Made by a program: the position numbers and the translations under genes
Source of the DNA: Erodium maritimum
Taxonomy: Eukaryota > Streptophyta > Magnoliopsida > Geraniales > Geraniaceae
Direction of reading: 5' to 3'
Length of the DNA: 64,000 nucleotides
NCBI GenBank assembly: GCA_963921825.1
Contig: OY997591.1
Span: forward strand, 39,019,825 to 39,083,824
Notes under the pieces: model-generated
The model's database searches: none
Seen by the model: only the letters and a program-made list of their open reading frames with translations
What the model was told of the DNA's origin: nothing
Shown: positions 21,056 through 33,133 of the stretch, piece by piece
Layout: the number at the start of each line of letters is the position of its first letter
How positions within the stretch are numbered: position 1 is the stretch's first letter

Positions 21056-23249
21056 ATGGAAAATTCAGCGAACATTAATAGTTTGCCATTAAAAACCATT
21101 CTTGACAGGGTCAAGCTAAATGGGACAAACTATTTGGACTGGTACATAATTTTGAGGATAGTTCTCAAGTCTGAACGCAAATAATATGTCCTTGACAAGG
21201 CTGTGTCTAAGACCATATCAGAGTTACATGAAGTGTCAATAACTACTGAGAAGAATATATCTGGGATCTGGGATCCAAGGATATTCTGATGGTCAACAAG
21301 GGAATTGGAAGTGGCAAGGGCGGGGCCCATGCGACTTGGCAGGAAAGATGAGACACCTGAGAATGTCTGCTTCTACTGCCAACAGCCTGGTCATTGGAAC
21401 CAGGATTATAGGAAGTTCAAGGCTGATCTGAAGAAGGGCAGTGGGACTGCGCCTTCATCAAATAGCCTGGATGATCTGAAGAAGGGCAGTAGGACTGCGC
21501 CTTCATCAGGAAACCTAGATGATCTAAGGAAGGGTGGTGGGAACGTGCCTTCATTTGGTATTAACTCTATAGAGCTACATCTCTCTACTTCCAAAGATTC
21601 ATGGGTATTAGATACCAGGACTGAATCTCACACATGCACTAATATATGGTGGCTGAAAGTAGGAGATTTTGGAAAGCACACAGTGGACCTCAGAGTTGTG
21701 GCAACTGCTGCAGGATCCATGAGTCTTGCTTTGCCAAGTGGCCTTGTATTAGTATTGTATAATGTATATTGCATACCTACTTTTAGTAGGAATATTATAT
21801 CTGTATCCGTGTTTGACAAGGAAGGATATAATGTTAATATTGGAAAATGAGTTTTCAATGTTCTATGCAATGATATGTTTTATACCAGTACTGACTTGGT
21901 TGGAGGATTGTACATATTAGATATGGGTAACAATGCCTCAAGTTCTATATATTACGTTAATACCAAGAGGTCTAAATCCAACGATCTAAACCTAACTCTG
22001 TTACGGCATTGTCATTTGGGCCGCATAAACAAGAAGCGCCTATCAGCACTTCAGAAGTGCGGGCTTTCAGGTTCATTCGAATTCCATTCGATCGATAGGT
22101 GCAAGGTTTGTTTAATGGGAAAAATGACTAAAGTGCCCTTTATCGATCGCGATGAAAGGGCGGGTGAATTATTGGGGCTGATACACTCGAATGTGTGTAG
22201 ACCAATAAGTTCACTTGCCAGGAGGGGTTTTTGCTACTTTATCACATTTACTGATGATTACAGTAAATATGGTTATGTCTATTCGGTGAGACATAAGTCT
22301 GAAGCTTTTGATAAATTCAAAGAGTTTAAGACTAAGTAGAAAACCAGCTCGACAAAGGTATTAAGGCACTTCGATTGGATCGATGTGGAAAATACTTGAC
22401 CATAGAGTTATAAGATCATCTAAAAGAGAATGGGATCCTTTTGGAATGGACTCCTCCTGGGACACTGTAGTTGAAAGGTGTAGCCAAACGGAGAAATCAG
22501 GCATTGTTAGACAATGGTCCGTTCCATGATTAGTTGGACTGATCTCCCAAATCTCTTTCAGGGGTTATGCTCTAGAGACGACCGCATTCATAGTGAATCG
22601 GGCTTCGACGAAGGGTGTGGAAGGGACACCATTTTAAAATGGTACGGGATGATGCCCGCTTTGTCCTTCCTAAAGATTTGTGGTTGCGAGGCTTATGTGA
22701 AATATTTGGTTTCGACTAAGCTCGAACCAAGATCTGAGATATGCACCTTCGTGTGGTATCCCAAAAAAAACAAGGGGATACTACTTCTACAATCCCAGTG
22801 AGAACATGGTGTTCGTCGCTTGGGGTGAGGTCTTTATGGAAAAGGAGTTTTGTTTCCAAAGACGTCATTGGGAGGACTGTGCATCTCGAAGAAATTCAGG
22901 ATGGTACAGATCTGTCTAAAAGAATTGACAACCCAGTAGAAAGGAGCCAGAGATTGTCGTAGAGTAAGAACCAATTCTTGTTACAATTCTGGAAGGTCCA
23001 AGGCGATTTGAAAGGATCAATCTTCCACCTCCAAGATATGGTATCCGGAGGTGACAATGAAGTCATGATGGATCACGATGATTCAGCCACCTTTCAGGAA
23101 GTCGTGGATGGGCACGACTCCGAGTTATGGCTGGGAGCCATGAGGGAGGAAATGCAATCCATGTCGGACAACCGAGTCTGGGAACCGGTTGATCCCATCA
23201 ATGGTGTGAGGACCATCGGATGCAAATGGATCTTCAAGGTGAAGATGGA
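21056..23249 (+). pseudogene. Broken gag, protease and integrase of copia copy B
   Basis: Starts at ATG 21056. The gag N-terminus keeps KLNGTNYLDWY, then jumps to KTISELHEV..., which normally lies near the gag end, so the gag core is deleted. A doubled CTGGGAT (21261-21274) shifts the frame. A zinc knuckle CFYCQQPGHWNQDY lacks the last Cys. Three 16-residue repeats follow (21425-21540). The protease motif is DTR instead of DTG (21611-21619). Integrase keeps FTDDYS, but it has a stop at 22468-22470 and Lys for the catalytic Glu (22486-22488). Reverse transcriptase begins with GCKWIFK and is cut at 23249 by the Athila-type element. Confidence 0.9.
21425..21540 (+). repeat. 48-bp coding repeat in gag, about 2.5 copies
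   Basis: Encodes DLKKGSGTAPSS-type units of 16 residues after the zinc knuckle. The same block is at about 3590-3730 (minus) in copy A and at 62729-62850 in copy C, so the expansion predates the spread of the three copies. Confidence 0.85.
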
Positions 23250-24645
23250 TGACACTCCGAGATTTAACCCTCAGAATGGTACGGCAAGCGTACCGGTCGT
23301 CAAGTAGTATTCGGGTTTAAGTCCGAGATATCGTACCCAAGGGAGCAAATAAGCAAGCTCTTTAGTTAATTAATTCGTCGTCAAGCTATTCCTATAATGG
23401 TGTTTGGTTTTGGTTTGTAAAAAGTAAATTAATGCAAGTAACGAGAATACATGAATGATCCGAAAACAGAGCACAAATCACCGCGGGATTGTAAATCAGA
23501 GATAGAAAGTGATCTAGGACATTAACGGGATTCGAATGCGATGAACAACTTAACAGGATTCGGTATACATTTGCAACTACTACTATTCCAATGGCAACGG
23601 GAACTCTCTCAATGTAGTCCTAACCATCTCTCGATCGTATTAGGACCCTAACATACGTAGTCCACCTAATTATCTCTAATCTAGGTGTAGAAAGGTATAT
23701 AGCACTACGATTTATGAGTTCCTCTAACTTTTGAGTTTTACTCCTATAGTTATTGCACTCGTGTCAGTCTAACCATATTCTGGCTAAGATTAAAACCCGA
23801 GTTGTTAAATTCCTAGTTCCTCTTCTTAACCTCATTTCTCAATTGTTGGTTAATAAGATTGAATCAAACATGTACGTGATCAAGGCAATGTAGCATTACG
23901 AGCGAAATTGAACAAACATCTTCCTAATACTAGTTTGACAAATATACCACCGAATACGTTAACTCAATTCATCACATTCTTACCCTAGCCCTAGATCATG
24001 AGAGTTTAGTTCATGGCAAAGAGAGATAAATACAAGGCAAGGATTGAAACAATAACATTCATATTAATTGATGAAAGTAATACAAATATCAAATAGCAAT
24101 CCAAACTACACAAAACCTTTGATGTAATCCTCGTGTCTCTCCTTTTGATCTTCTCCAAGTGCTCTCCAATGTCCTTTTCTCCTTCAAAAACGTACTCCCT
24201 TTGTAATTTCGTGATCCCCCTTCTAAACCTAACTTTTGATTTAAATAGGGCCAAAAAAACGAGTCTGAAACGAAGTGGAAAAAGGCCCAGTCGCGCTGCT
24301 AGGGCCTGGGCCGCGGTATGGAGCTGAGGCTTTAGCAAACCAGAGAGTCAGGAGGGTCTGGGCCGCGGTCTGGTGGGCGAGGCCGCCGCGGCCTGGAGGG
24401 TGGTCTGGTGGCCGAGACCGCCGCGGTCTGGAGGGTGGTCTGGTGGCCGAGACTTCAGCATTTTGACTTTTGGTATTTTTTGCTCCAATTCGCTCCAATT
24501 CTGTCCCGAATGTCCCAATTCCTCTAGAGATTGATCAACTGCACAAAACAAGAGAAATACTCATCAAAGTTCACCATCCCGGTACTGAAAAGTCAAGAAT
24601 GTGGGCTAAAAACATCTCAAATAGATGTATTTTTCGTTCACATCA
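23250..24645 (-). repeat. 3' LTR of the Athila-type element, 1396 bp
   Basis: TGACACTCCG...ACATCA on the plus strand. The adjoining 24646-24660 is the complement of a polypurine tract (AAGTGTGGGGTG). It contains GC-rich tandem units around GGTCTGGTGGCCGAGACCGC at 24355-24455. Confidence 0.93.
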
Positions 24646-26766
24646 ACACCCCACACTTAAGCTTTTCTCGCCCCGAGAAAGCCAAACTACTTAAAACAGT
24701 AAGATATGTCCCGGTTAAACCCCGAGGTTCACCTCGATAGGAGGAGTCCGGACCTCCTTTATTCAAGAATGGTAAAATAAAGATGCAGTATGCAAAAAGG
24801 GTTACGAAAATTTGGTGATGATAGAGTTAAGATGTGCTTGTTGATCATAAGAGCTTTCTCAGAGTTAACACACTACAAGATCGAACAAAGCTCAAGAAAA
24901 TACATAAATCGATGAATGCACATAAGCAAGTTGCTACTCACATTAAAGATCGACTCTCCTAACTCGCACCCCTTCGTTCACTTTACCAGCGTGCTTCCTC
25001 TTTTCCCTACTACACTGATCCTAGAGATTCATATGCTACTAGTTAATCCCATCTCCACTAATCGTGAGGAATTATGGCAATTCAAGAATCAAGAAGGACT
25101 TAAATTCGGCTTGTAATGTATGGCTAGGCGAAGGGCATGGAACGGATTTAAAACACGAAGCTCATAAAATAAAACGTGTCAAACATGCTTCATCTCACAC
25201 CCCTAACCACTTTTCACACATCCCGCTTACTTTCACCACAAGGCTTCACCAAACCATTCCTTAAACACTCTTTTTGAGTCTACTTGTTGGGCTATATATT
25301 TTTTTTTGCCCCTTTTATTTCACCTCTTTCGTTTCTCTTCTCTTGAATTTGTGCTCTTTTTATTACCCATTAAGGCTTCTTGGGTACAAGAGAGATTTCT
25401 ATCTTATTTGCTTTTTTTTTCTACAAACCAAATGACACATTATCATGGAGAATTTCGTTTTATTTGTACTCACTCAACTCAAATAAATTTCCAGTACCCC
25501 CCTCTCATGAAGCACATAAGACACGAAATATGGGTTCAAAATTAACATGAGGATATACAAGAAATGAAGGGCACATAGGTTTGTAATGTAATGGTTAGAA
25601 ATGAAAGGCCATAGGCTCAAAATGGGTGACTAAGAAAATAATGTAAGGTTAGAGATTTGGCTCAAACGTTCAAAAGATGGCCTAAAATCATTTTCTCAAA
25701 TTAACCATGTTCCTCACTCTATTTCGCCTCGAATGGGATACACAAGTAGTTCTAGACTCAGCTTACAATGCATAGGAATCAAAGGAAGCAACGACCAATC
25801 AAGCAAATACTCAAAGTGCAAACAAGAGAGCGATCTTAATGCATGTGCTTACTCTACTTAATTGATTCATGCTAATCTATGTATTATTTGAACAGTGTAC
25901 GAAATTCGCGTGTGTAACAGTTCAATCATCGAAATCCTAAGATCCTGCACTCTCTTACTCAATCATATCACCAGAAAATATTTTTTTGATTTTTTGATTT
26001 TTTTGATTTTTTTATTTTATTTATGCAGCACAATATGCAGACCTAAAGTGTGAAATGAAATGCAAGCACCCCACCCCACACTTTAAAACACAGCACTGTC
26101 CCCAGTGCGACTCTGACACAATAGACCACATGCAACCCACAACAGATATTCAGAACATGTCACCCCACACTTATCAGCTAGCATATATTCAACCACCATA
26201 CAGTCCTATATGTTTATACTATCAGCACAACAACTTGGGTGCTCGGCACCCGCCATATGACATATAGGAGTAAAACAGCGGAAAAAAAATAAAAAACAAT
26301 AATAAGCAAGAGGGTAAGAAAACTGCCCCTCGAAGAACCGCTGTGTGGTACGCCACTGACGTGGGGGTCCTGTGGTACATAGATAGATGGAGAACTCCTC
26401 GCCCGATCAAGCTCGTAGGAGCCTGGCGCCTCGCGTGTAGTCAATATCCATACGCTTCTCCAGTCCTTTGTTGGGGCCTCCCAACTAGCGCATTTGTTTA
26501 ACGTCGTTAGCTCGATGAAAAGGGTGGCCACAGAAGCCACCCGAACACCGCTCCAGAAACCACTGATCGGCCGCGCTGAAGCTAGACAGACTCAACACAA
26601 AAATATCAAATGCATGGGAAATGAAACACAAATATGCCTCCCCAAATCCAATAAGTCCAAGCTATGCTGATAGGAAATATAGACAGATAAAACGCAGCAT
26701 GCCAAAAAAATATATGGGAAAACATAGACCACATATGTACAAAATGATGCATAAGGACTCACTCAC
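24646..26766 (-). other. 3' non-coding region of the Athila-type element
   Basis: About 2.1 kb between the ORF-1-like frame and the 3' LTR. It has no recognisable protein, which is common in Athila elements. It contains T-rich and A-rich runs and, at about 26465-26520, a copy of the block CTCCCAACTAGCGCATTTG that also follows pol (28790-28831). Confidence 0.7.
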
Positions 26767-27984
26767 CTACCCCGTCGAGTCATGATGGCGGTCACTAGAC
26801 CCACCAGAGGTGCCAGAGAACCATGGAGAACTTAATTTGTCCTTAACCCACTCAAGGGTCATCGGAACTGAATCTAAGGGCTCAAGCCTAGCATCTACCC
26901 TATCAAATCGAGCATTCGTCTCCCGGAATCCCTTGCGCACTTCCTCTTGAAGTGCTGTAATCTGGGCCATCAAGGCACCATGCCTATCATCCCCTTCCTC
27001 CTGGGGTCTTGGCCTGCCTGGTACTCCCGCCATCAAAGCTTCTGTTCTGAAGATTATCCCATCCACATAGGAAACTTGGTGGAAGAGAGGTGCCTCAGTC
27101 GGCTCGTTCCACATCCCCAAAGTTTGGGCCAATTGGGTGACAAGGGGTCCACATCCAATCTTTCCCTCTCTTCTCCTGGTCACCCTTGTGAGGTAGTCTA
27201 ACACCATGCGCTCGAGTGGCGCATGAATCCCCCGATCAAAACAGTAGACAACCTCGATCTCCCTGCGGTTGAGAGCATTCAAACCCTCCCCTCTTCCACA
27301 TATGGAGTACGCGAGCACCCGATGTAAGTACCGGAGGATGGGGGTCTTAACCCGTTTGGCAGTTGTATTCTTCCCCATCTCGAGCTCTGGATCCAGAAAA
27401 ATCTCGGCCCACATTTCTCCAATACTGGGGTATCTAGGTATTACTCCTACTTGAGGATCGAACCCACAAGCTACCCCAAATTCTTCCTGAGTGAGTTGAA
27501 ACTGCTTCCCACAAATGCGAAAACGGATGCGTAGAGGAGATGGCATGCTAAATGATGAAAGGAATTCTAATGTCAGGTTCCTGTACATGAGAGGATGCCA
27601 CTGTGCAAATTCTGACCACCCAAACGCTTCGATCCCTGCAAAAAATTAAGTACTACTATGCAGAGTATCCTCCACAAAGCCTGCATCTACGAATCGGTTT
27701 TTAAAAAATTCTAGCGTTTCAAACTCACATAATGCAGCAGCACAGTCATAATCAGTAAAACTTAAGCAGGGTTCATTCGGGGTACCGCAACTGGAGTTAG
27801 GTTCCCGCTCCCTTCGCCGAGAAGGGACATTGGCTTGAGGGTTGAGGCTCACGAGGGCTCGAGACTCACTTTGTGCCGGCGCTGGAGTGCTCGACCCGGC
27901 CTGGTCGTGTGTGCGCTTCTTTTTGGACACATATACCTTGGGCATAACTGCTGACCAGGGAGGACTGGAGCTACGGCGGGTCAA
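26767..27984 (-). pseudogene. ATHILA ORF-1-like (env-position) reading frame, split by one in-frame stop
   Basis: Two segments in the same frame: 27646-27984 (112 codons, basic N-terminus with SKKKRTHDQ) and 26767-27588 (273 codons from its first Met). A single TAA at 27646-27648 separates them, and the frame is open again before the second Met. The second part has LTLEFLSSFSM, RFRICGKQFQLTQEEFGVACG and a C-terminal coiled-coil-like stretch. This pattern matches the plant ATHILA ORF-1 family, which occurs downstream of pol in this clade and has no proven function. The stop is immediately followed by a pyrimidine tract and TTTTTTGCAG/G, which looks like a 3' splice site, so splicing could remove the stop. 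Confidence 0.75.
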
Positions 27985-28700
27985 AGCGCAGACCGGAGCT
28001 GGAACCGCGGCGTGTCGAAGCGCAGACCGGAGCTGGAACCGCGGCGGTTTGGAGTGCAGACCCGGAGCTGGAACCGCTACGGTTTGAGCAGCTGAGCGTG
28101 GCTGGAATTGCTGCGGGGTGGGACTTGGACCACAGTTGAGGGCGCTGTGGTTCGGCGAGCAGACGGCTCGTGGAGGTGCGGCGGATCGGCTGGCCGAGAA
28201 CAGGCCGAAAAGCGGTTGTGTGGTCTTCAGTGGAGCACGGCGTTCCGGCGAGTGGCGACCCGCAGGGGCTTGGGGATGGTGATGGGCGGAGGGGAGATGA
28301 GGGTCGGGATGGTGAGAAGGTCGTAGGTGTTTGGGAAAGAAGAGAGGAATAGGGATTGGAGAGATAAGGTTAGGTCTGATTGGGGCAGTTTGGCAGGTGG
28401 GTTGGGTCAGGAGGTGCTGCGGGCTGGGTCACGGGCCGCGGCCCAGACTGTCCTCCCTCTCTGATCTGCTAAAGCTCCGCCCAGGGTCTGCCCTTGGAAC
28501 CGCAGCGTGCTGAGCGACCAGACGGTGGTCCAGACCGTCCTCCCTCTCTGATCCGCTAAAGCCTCGCCCCCGGTCCTTTGATGAAGCCGCAGCGGTTTGG
28601 ACAGTAGTCCGCCTCCCAGACCGTCGTACCTCTCTGTTCTGGTAAAGCTTGGCTTGTGGTCCGCTGGCGAAACCCTCCCGATGACTTGCTCCATAATCTT
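27960..28700 (-). repeat. GC-rich tandem modules between pol and the ORF-1-like frame
   Basis: Units containing GCAGACCGGAGCTGGAACCG repeat about three times near 27975-28080. Longer units of about 100 bp containing CCTCCCTCTCTGATC(C/T)GCTAAAGC repeat about three times at 28440-28660. The latter resemble, in opposite orientation, the LTR block GCTTTAGCAAACCAGAGAG. Confidence 0.75.
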
Positions 28701-28784
28701 CTTCTAATTTCCGAGCTCCCTGCATCGAAACAAGCGAAAATTAAAAACACGAAATGTAACCTTATTCATACATATACAAATTTC

Positions 28785-28831
28785 GGGGTGCCTCCCGAAT
28801 AGCGCCTTTGTTTAAAGTCGTTGGCTCGACT
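28785..28831 (-). repeat. Conserved block following pol, repeated at 26465-26520
   Basis: The plus strand reads GGTGCCTCCCGAATAGCGCC, then TTTAAAGTCGTTGGCTCGA. A diverged copy stands downstream of the ORF-1-like frame. It starts about 10 bp after the pol stop codon. Confidence 0.7.
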
Positions 28832-28840
28832 TGTGGGACC

Positions 28841-31800
28841 CTAGATATCGGGTCCCGGCTGATCTAAGAGGAAAACTTCCTCTACTCCCACTAATCCTCC
28901 ATGGTAATGTTTGACTCTCTTCCCATTCACCAAGAACGGGTCCTGATCGCCATTGGTGATCTCAACTGCTCCTTTCGAAAGGACTCGAGTCACTGTATAT
29001 GGTCCGCTCCACTTTGACACCAGCTTGCCCGGGTAGAGCTTCAATCTCGAGTTGTACAGCAAGACTTTATCTCCTTCTTTGAACACCCTCATCTCAATGC
29101 GTCTGTCATGATACCATTGTACTTTCTCCTTGTATAACTTCGAATTGTGGTATGCTTGATGTCGAAACTCGTCCAGCACATTCAACTGCAACAACTTGTT
29201 CTCACCACAAACTTGGGCATCGAAGTTAAGAAACTTAATAGCCCAATAGGCTTTATACTCTAATTCCACAGGTAGGTGACATGATTTACCAAAAACCAGT
29301 CTATACGGTGAGCAACCAATAGGTGTTTTAAATGCAGTTCTATAAGCCCAAAGAGCATTATCAAGCTTGGTAGACCAGTCTTTCCTAGATGAATCGACTG
29401 TCTTTTCTAGGATGCTCTTTAACTCCCTATTAGTCACTTCTACTTGACTACTGGTTTGGGGGTGATAAGGGGTAGCGAGTCTATGGTGGACACCATAACT
29501 ACCTAGCAGCTTCCAAAAGTATTTGTTGCAAAAATGTTTGCCACCATCACTAATGATCGCCCTAGGAGTACCAAACCGGGAAAAAATATGTTTCTTCAGA
29601 AATGCACAAACCGGTTTGTGGTCATTAGTGGGCAAGGCCACTGCCTCTGCCCACTTAGACACATAGTCCACAGCTACTAAAATGTACTCGTTATTATGGG
29701 ACTTTGGAAAGGGTCCCATAAAATCAATCCCCCACAAATCGAACACCTCCACCTCAATGGTGATGTTCATGGGCATTTCGTGTTTCTTGGAAATATTACC
29801 TGTTCGCTGACACTTATCACAGTTCTTAGCATAAAAATGAGCATCATGAAAAAGAGTAGGCCAGTAAAAACCGGATTCCAACACCTTGCTCGCTGTTCTT
29901 GTGCCACCGAAATGCCCTCCAACTTCACCTCCATGACAGTGGTAGAGAATGCCCTGCATGTCCGAGTCTGGGATACACCTCCTGATCATCTGATCTGCAC
30001 ATATCTTAAACAAAAGAGGATCATCCCAAAAATAACTTTTAACATCATGCAAAAATTTCTTCTTTTGATGCGAGTTGAGACCGTCAGGCATCTCCCCAGA
30101 GGCCAAATAATTTGCAATGTGTGCAAACCATGGTGCCTTCTGGTTCTCTACCCGAAACAAGTGCTCATCGGGAAATTCCTCCCTGATGGGCACCTGTGTG
30201 TTCTCATGCGGATTTTCAATCCGTGAGAGATGGTCAGCAACCACATTTTCAACTCCCTTCTTGTCCTTAATCTCCATGTCAAACTCCTGCAACAACAAGA
30301 TCCATCTCAGCAACCTGGGTTTGGCATCCTTTTTACTCAGCAAATATTTCAATGCTGAGTGGTCAGTATAAACGACAACTTTAGAAAGAACAAGGTAAGA
30401 GTGGAATTTATCACAAGCAAATACTACTGCTAATAGTTCTTTTTCTGTGGTAGCATAATTTACCTGAGCTTCATTAAGCACCCTACTAGCATAGTAAATA
30501 GTATGAAATACCTTGTCCTTCCTCTGGCCTAGGACCGCCCCAACTGCTAGATCACTAGCATCACACATCAGCTCGAAAGGTAGAGACCAATCGGGGCTTA
30601 CCATAACTGGTGCATTTACCAGTTTCTCCTTAATCACATTAAAAGATTTCAAACACGCATCATCAAAAACAAAAGGAACATCCTTAACCAATAAGTTACT
30701 CAACGGTTTGGCTATCTCGGAAAATCCCTTAATGAATCTACGATAGAACCCAGCATGTCCCAGAAAACTCCTAATGGCTTTAACTGAATTAGGTGGAGGC
30801 AATCTACCAATCACATCCACCTTGGCCTTATCTACCTCAATACCCTTTGAGGAGATCTTATGGCCTAAAACTATGCCGTCATTTACCATGAAATGACATT
30901 TCTCCCAATTGAGCACAAGATTGGACTCCTCACATCGAGTCAACACAACAGATAAATTAATCAAACAATTATCAAATGAGGAGCCAAACATGGTGAAATC
31001 ATCCATAAACACTTCCAAATAAGTACCTACCATATCATGAAAAATAGATAGCATGCATCTCTGAAAGGTGGCAGGAGCGTTACATAACCCAAATGGCATT
31101 CGCCTATATGTGAAGGTTCCGTAAGGACAAGTAAAAGTAGTCTTTTCTTGATCCTCGAGCGCTATAGCAATTTGGTTGTAACCACTATACCCATCTAAAA
31201 AGCAATAGAACTCATGCCCTGCTAATCTCTCTAACATCTGATCAATGAATGGTAAGGGGAAATGATCTTTACAGGTTGCATCATTTAGTTTTCTATAGTC
31301 TATGCATACCCGCCAACCTGTAACCGTCCTAGTAGGGATTAATTCATTTTTATCATTTTGGACTACCGTCATCCCCCCTTTCTTAGGTACACATTGTACA
31401 GGACTTACCCAAGAGCTATCTGAAATTGGATAGATAATACCTGCATCAAGGAGTTTGATTACCTCCTTCTTAACCACTTCCTGCATCAACGGGTTGAGCC
31501 GCCTTTGTTGTTGCACACTCGGGCGGTGGTCTTCTTCCATCAGAATCTTGTGCATGCACATGGATGGACTAATTCCTTGGATGTCAGCAATAGTCCATCC
31601 AAAAGCCCTCTTGTGCTCCCTCAATACCCTCAACAGCTTCTCTACCTGCAATTCAGATAAAGCAGATGAAATTATCACAGGTAAAGTACCATTATCATTT
31701 AAAAATACATATTTCAAATTATCAGGTAATGGTTTCAATTCTAATTCAGGAGCCTGTTCAATTGACAGCTTCAGCTTAGGTCCCGTGGGGGCCTCCAAAG

Positions 31801-33064
31801 TCTGAAACTTGCTCTGACGAGCCCTCATAGGCTTGCATGCCTCCAACAAGTGCACTGCTTCATCTATACCTTCCTGTGGATATGAAACTTCATTAGACAG
31901 GCTTTCAATTAAAGATGCTTCTAAGGGATCATTGAACCTAGATATATTAAAATTTTCTTGACAACCATGATCAAAAGCATCAATAGAGAAGCATGTGTCA
32001 TCTCCCCTAGCATGTTTCATGGCTCGGAAGACATTAAAAACAACTTCCTCTTGACCATACCTAATGGTCAATTTACCTTCCTCCACATCAATTAGAGCCC
32101 TAGCTGTGGCTAAGAATGGTCTACCCAAAATCAGAGGGATTTCATAGTCCTCTGCCATATCTAGAATAAGGAAATCAGCGGGGAAGATAAATTTATCGAC
32201 CTTCACTAGGATATCCTCTACAATACCCCTAGGATATTTGATTGACCTATCAGCTAATTGCAAAGATATGGAGGTTGGTTTTGGCTCGTTCCCAAGGCCT
32301 AATCTCCTGAACACTGCTAAAGACATTAAGTTAATACTTGCACCAAGATCACATAATGCTCTAGCAAAGGAAATATGACCCATCTCACAAGGTAAGGTGA
32401 AACTCCCAGGGTCTTTAAGCTTAGGGGGTAATTTGTTCAACAACACTGCAGAACACTCCTCACTCAGGTTCACTGTCTCAAATTCACCTAACTTTCTCTT
32501 GTTAGGGATAATATCTTTCAAGAACTTAGCATAGATAGGCATACCTTGAATAGCATCAAGAAAAGGAATATTAATTTCTAACTTCCTAAACATGTTTAGA
32601 AATTTAGAGAATTGAGCATCGACTTTATTTTCCTTGGCAACAGAAGGGAATGTGAGAGGTGGAGTCCTAGTTTCTGCTTCAACTATGGACTCCCTTACCT
32701 TCTTACCTTTGGCGAGTCCTTGTTCCTCTGGTCTTTCCAAGCTCTCATCTTGCCCTTCTTCTTGACTCGGGTCCTCTGTTCCTTGAACCTTTTCAACTAC
32801 TTTCTCCTTAGCCTTTGCCAGCTCCACCATGGACTTCCCAGACCTCAACGTGACTGCATGGACATCCTCCCTAGGATTCCTTTCTGTGTTGCTCGGGAGG
32901 CTTCCAGGAGCCCTCGAATTCATTGCATTGGCCAGTTGACTCATCTGGGTTTCCAACTTTTGGAACCGAGAATCATTGTTCCGATTCACTGTCTTCTGCT
33001 CTTGCACCGCTGCCTTGTGCAGCTCACTATCCTCCTTCATCTGTGCCATCATAGTGAGCATCAT
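28841..33064 (-). CDS. Athila-type pol polyprotein (protease, RT, RNase H, integrase)
   Basis: 1407 residues from the first Met; the frame is open back to the TAG at 33134, so the true pol part begins up to 23 codons earlier and is in frame with gag. Protease: DLGAS with Asp239. Reverse transcriptase: [13 protein letters not shown], then FMDDF with Asp688/Asp689. RNase [16 protein letters not shown]. Integrase zinc-binding region: [13 protein letters not shown]...CDKCQ. Integrase core: Asp1114 (GIDFMG), Asp1173 (SDGG) and Glu1209 (QVEVTNRE), with the usual 35-residue gap between the last two. The C-terminus ends [12 protein letters not shown]. Every catalytic residue I can check is present. 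It copies the element RNA into DNA and integrates it. Confidence 0.95.
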   Translation of the reverse strand: MMLTMMAQMKEDSELHKAAVQEQKTVNRNNDSRFQKLETQMSQLANAMNSRAPGSLPSNTERNPREDVHAVTLRSGKSMVELAKAKEKVVEKVQGTEDPSQEEGQDESLERPEEQGLAKGKKVRESIVEAETRTPPLTFPSVAKENKVDAQFSKFLNMFRKLEINIPFLDAIQGMPIYAKFLKDIIPNKRKLGEFETVNLSEECSAVLLNKLPPKLKDPGSFTLPCEMGHISFARALCDLGASINLMSLAVFRRLGLGNEPKPTSISLQLADRSIKYPRGIVEDILVKVDKFIFPADFLILDMAEDYEIPLILGRPFLATARALIDVEEGKLTIRYGQEEVVFNVFRAMKHARGDDTCFSIDAFDHGCQENFNISRFNDPLEASLIESLSNEVSYPQEGIDEAVHLLEACKPMRARQSKFQTLEAPTGPKLKLSIEQAPELELKPLPDNLKYVFLNDNGTLPVIISSALSELQVEKLLRVLREHKRAFGWTIADIQGISPSMCMHKILMEEDHRPSVQQQRRLNPLMQEVVKKEVIKLLDAGIIYPISDSSWVSPVQCVPKKGGMTVVQNDKNELIPTRTVTGWRVCIDYRKLNDATCKDHFPLPFIDQMLERLAGHEFYCFLDGYSGYNQIAIALEDQEKTTFTCPYGTFTYRRMPFGLCNAPATFQRCMLSIFHDMVGTYLEVFMDDFTMFGSSFDNCLINLSVVLTRCEESNLVLNWEKCHFMVNDGIVLGHKISSKGIEVDKAKVDVIGRLPPPNSVKAIRSFLGHAGFYRRFIKGFSEIAKPLSNLLVKDVPFVFDDACLKSFNVIKEKLVNAPVMVSPDWSLPFELMCDASDLAVGAVLGQRKDKVFHTIYYASRVLNEAQVNYATTEKELLAVVFACDKFHSYLVLSKVVVYTDHSALKYLLSKKDAKPRLLRWILLLQEFDMEIKDKKGVENVVADHLSRIENPHENTQVPIREEFPDEHLFRVENQKAPWFAHIANYLASGEMPDGLNSHQKKKFLHDVKSYFWDDPLLFKICADQMIRRCIPDSDMQGILYHCHGGEVGGHFGGTRTASKVLESGFYWPTLFHDAHFYAKNCDKCQRTGNISKKHEMPMNITIEVEVFDLWGIDFMGPFPKSHNNEYILVAVDYVSKWAEAVALPTNDHKPVCAFLKKHIFSRFGTPRAIISDGGKHFCNKYFWKLLGSYGVHHRLATPYHPQTSSQVEVTNRELKSILEKTVDSSRKDWSTKLDNALWAYRTAFKTPIGCSPYRLVFGKSCHLPVELEYKAYWAIKFLNFDAQVCGENKLLQLNVLDEFRHQAYHNSKLYKEKVQWYHDRRIEMRVFKEGDKVLLYNSRLKLYPGKLVSKWSGPYTVTRVLSKGAVEITNGDQDPFLVNGKRVKHYHGGLVGVEEVFLLDQPGPDI

Positions 33065-33133
33065 CTGCTCTAGTTTGGAGGAGGCCTCTTGTGGTGGTGC
33101 ATTCTGGGGCTGCTGGTTCTGATACTGCTGATT

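Noticed and set aside
29696-30226. 176-codon plus-strand frame and other plus-strand frames in 29.7-34.3 kb
   Set aside because: These are antisense shadows of the intact Athila-type gag and pol on the minus strand, which have clear domains.
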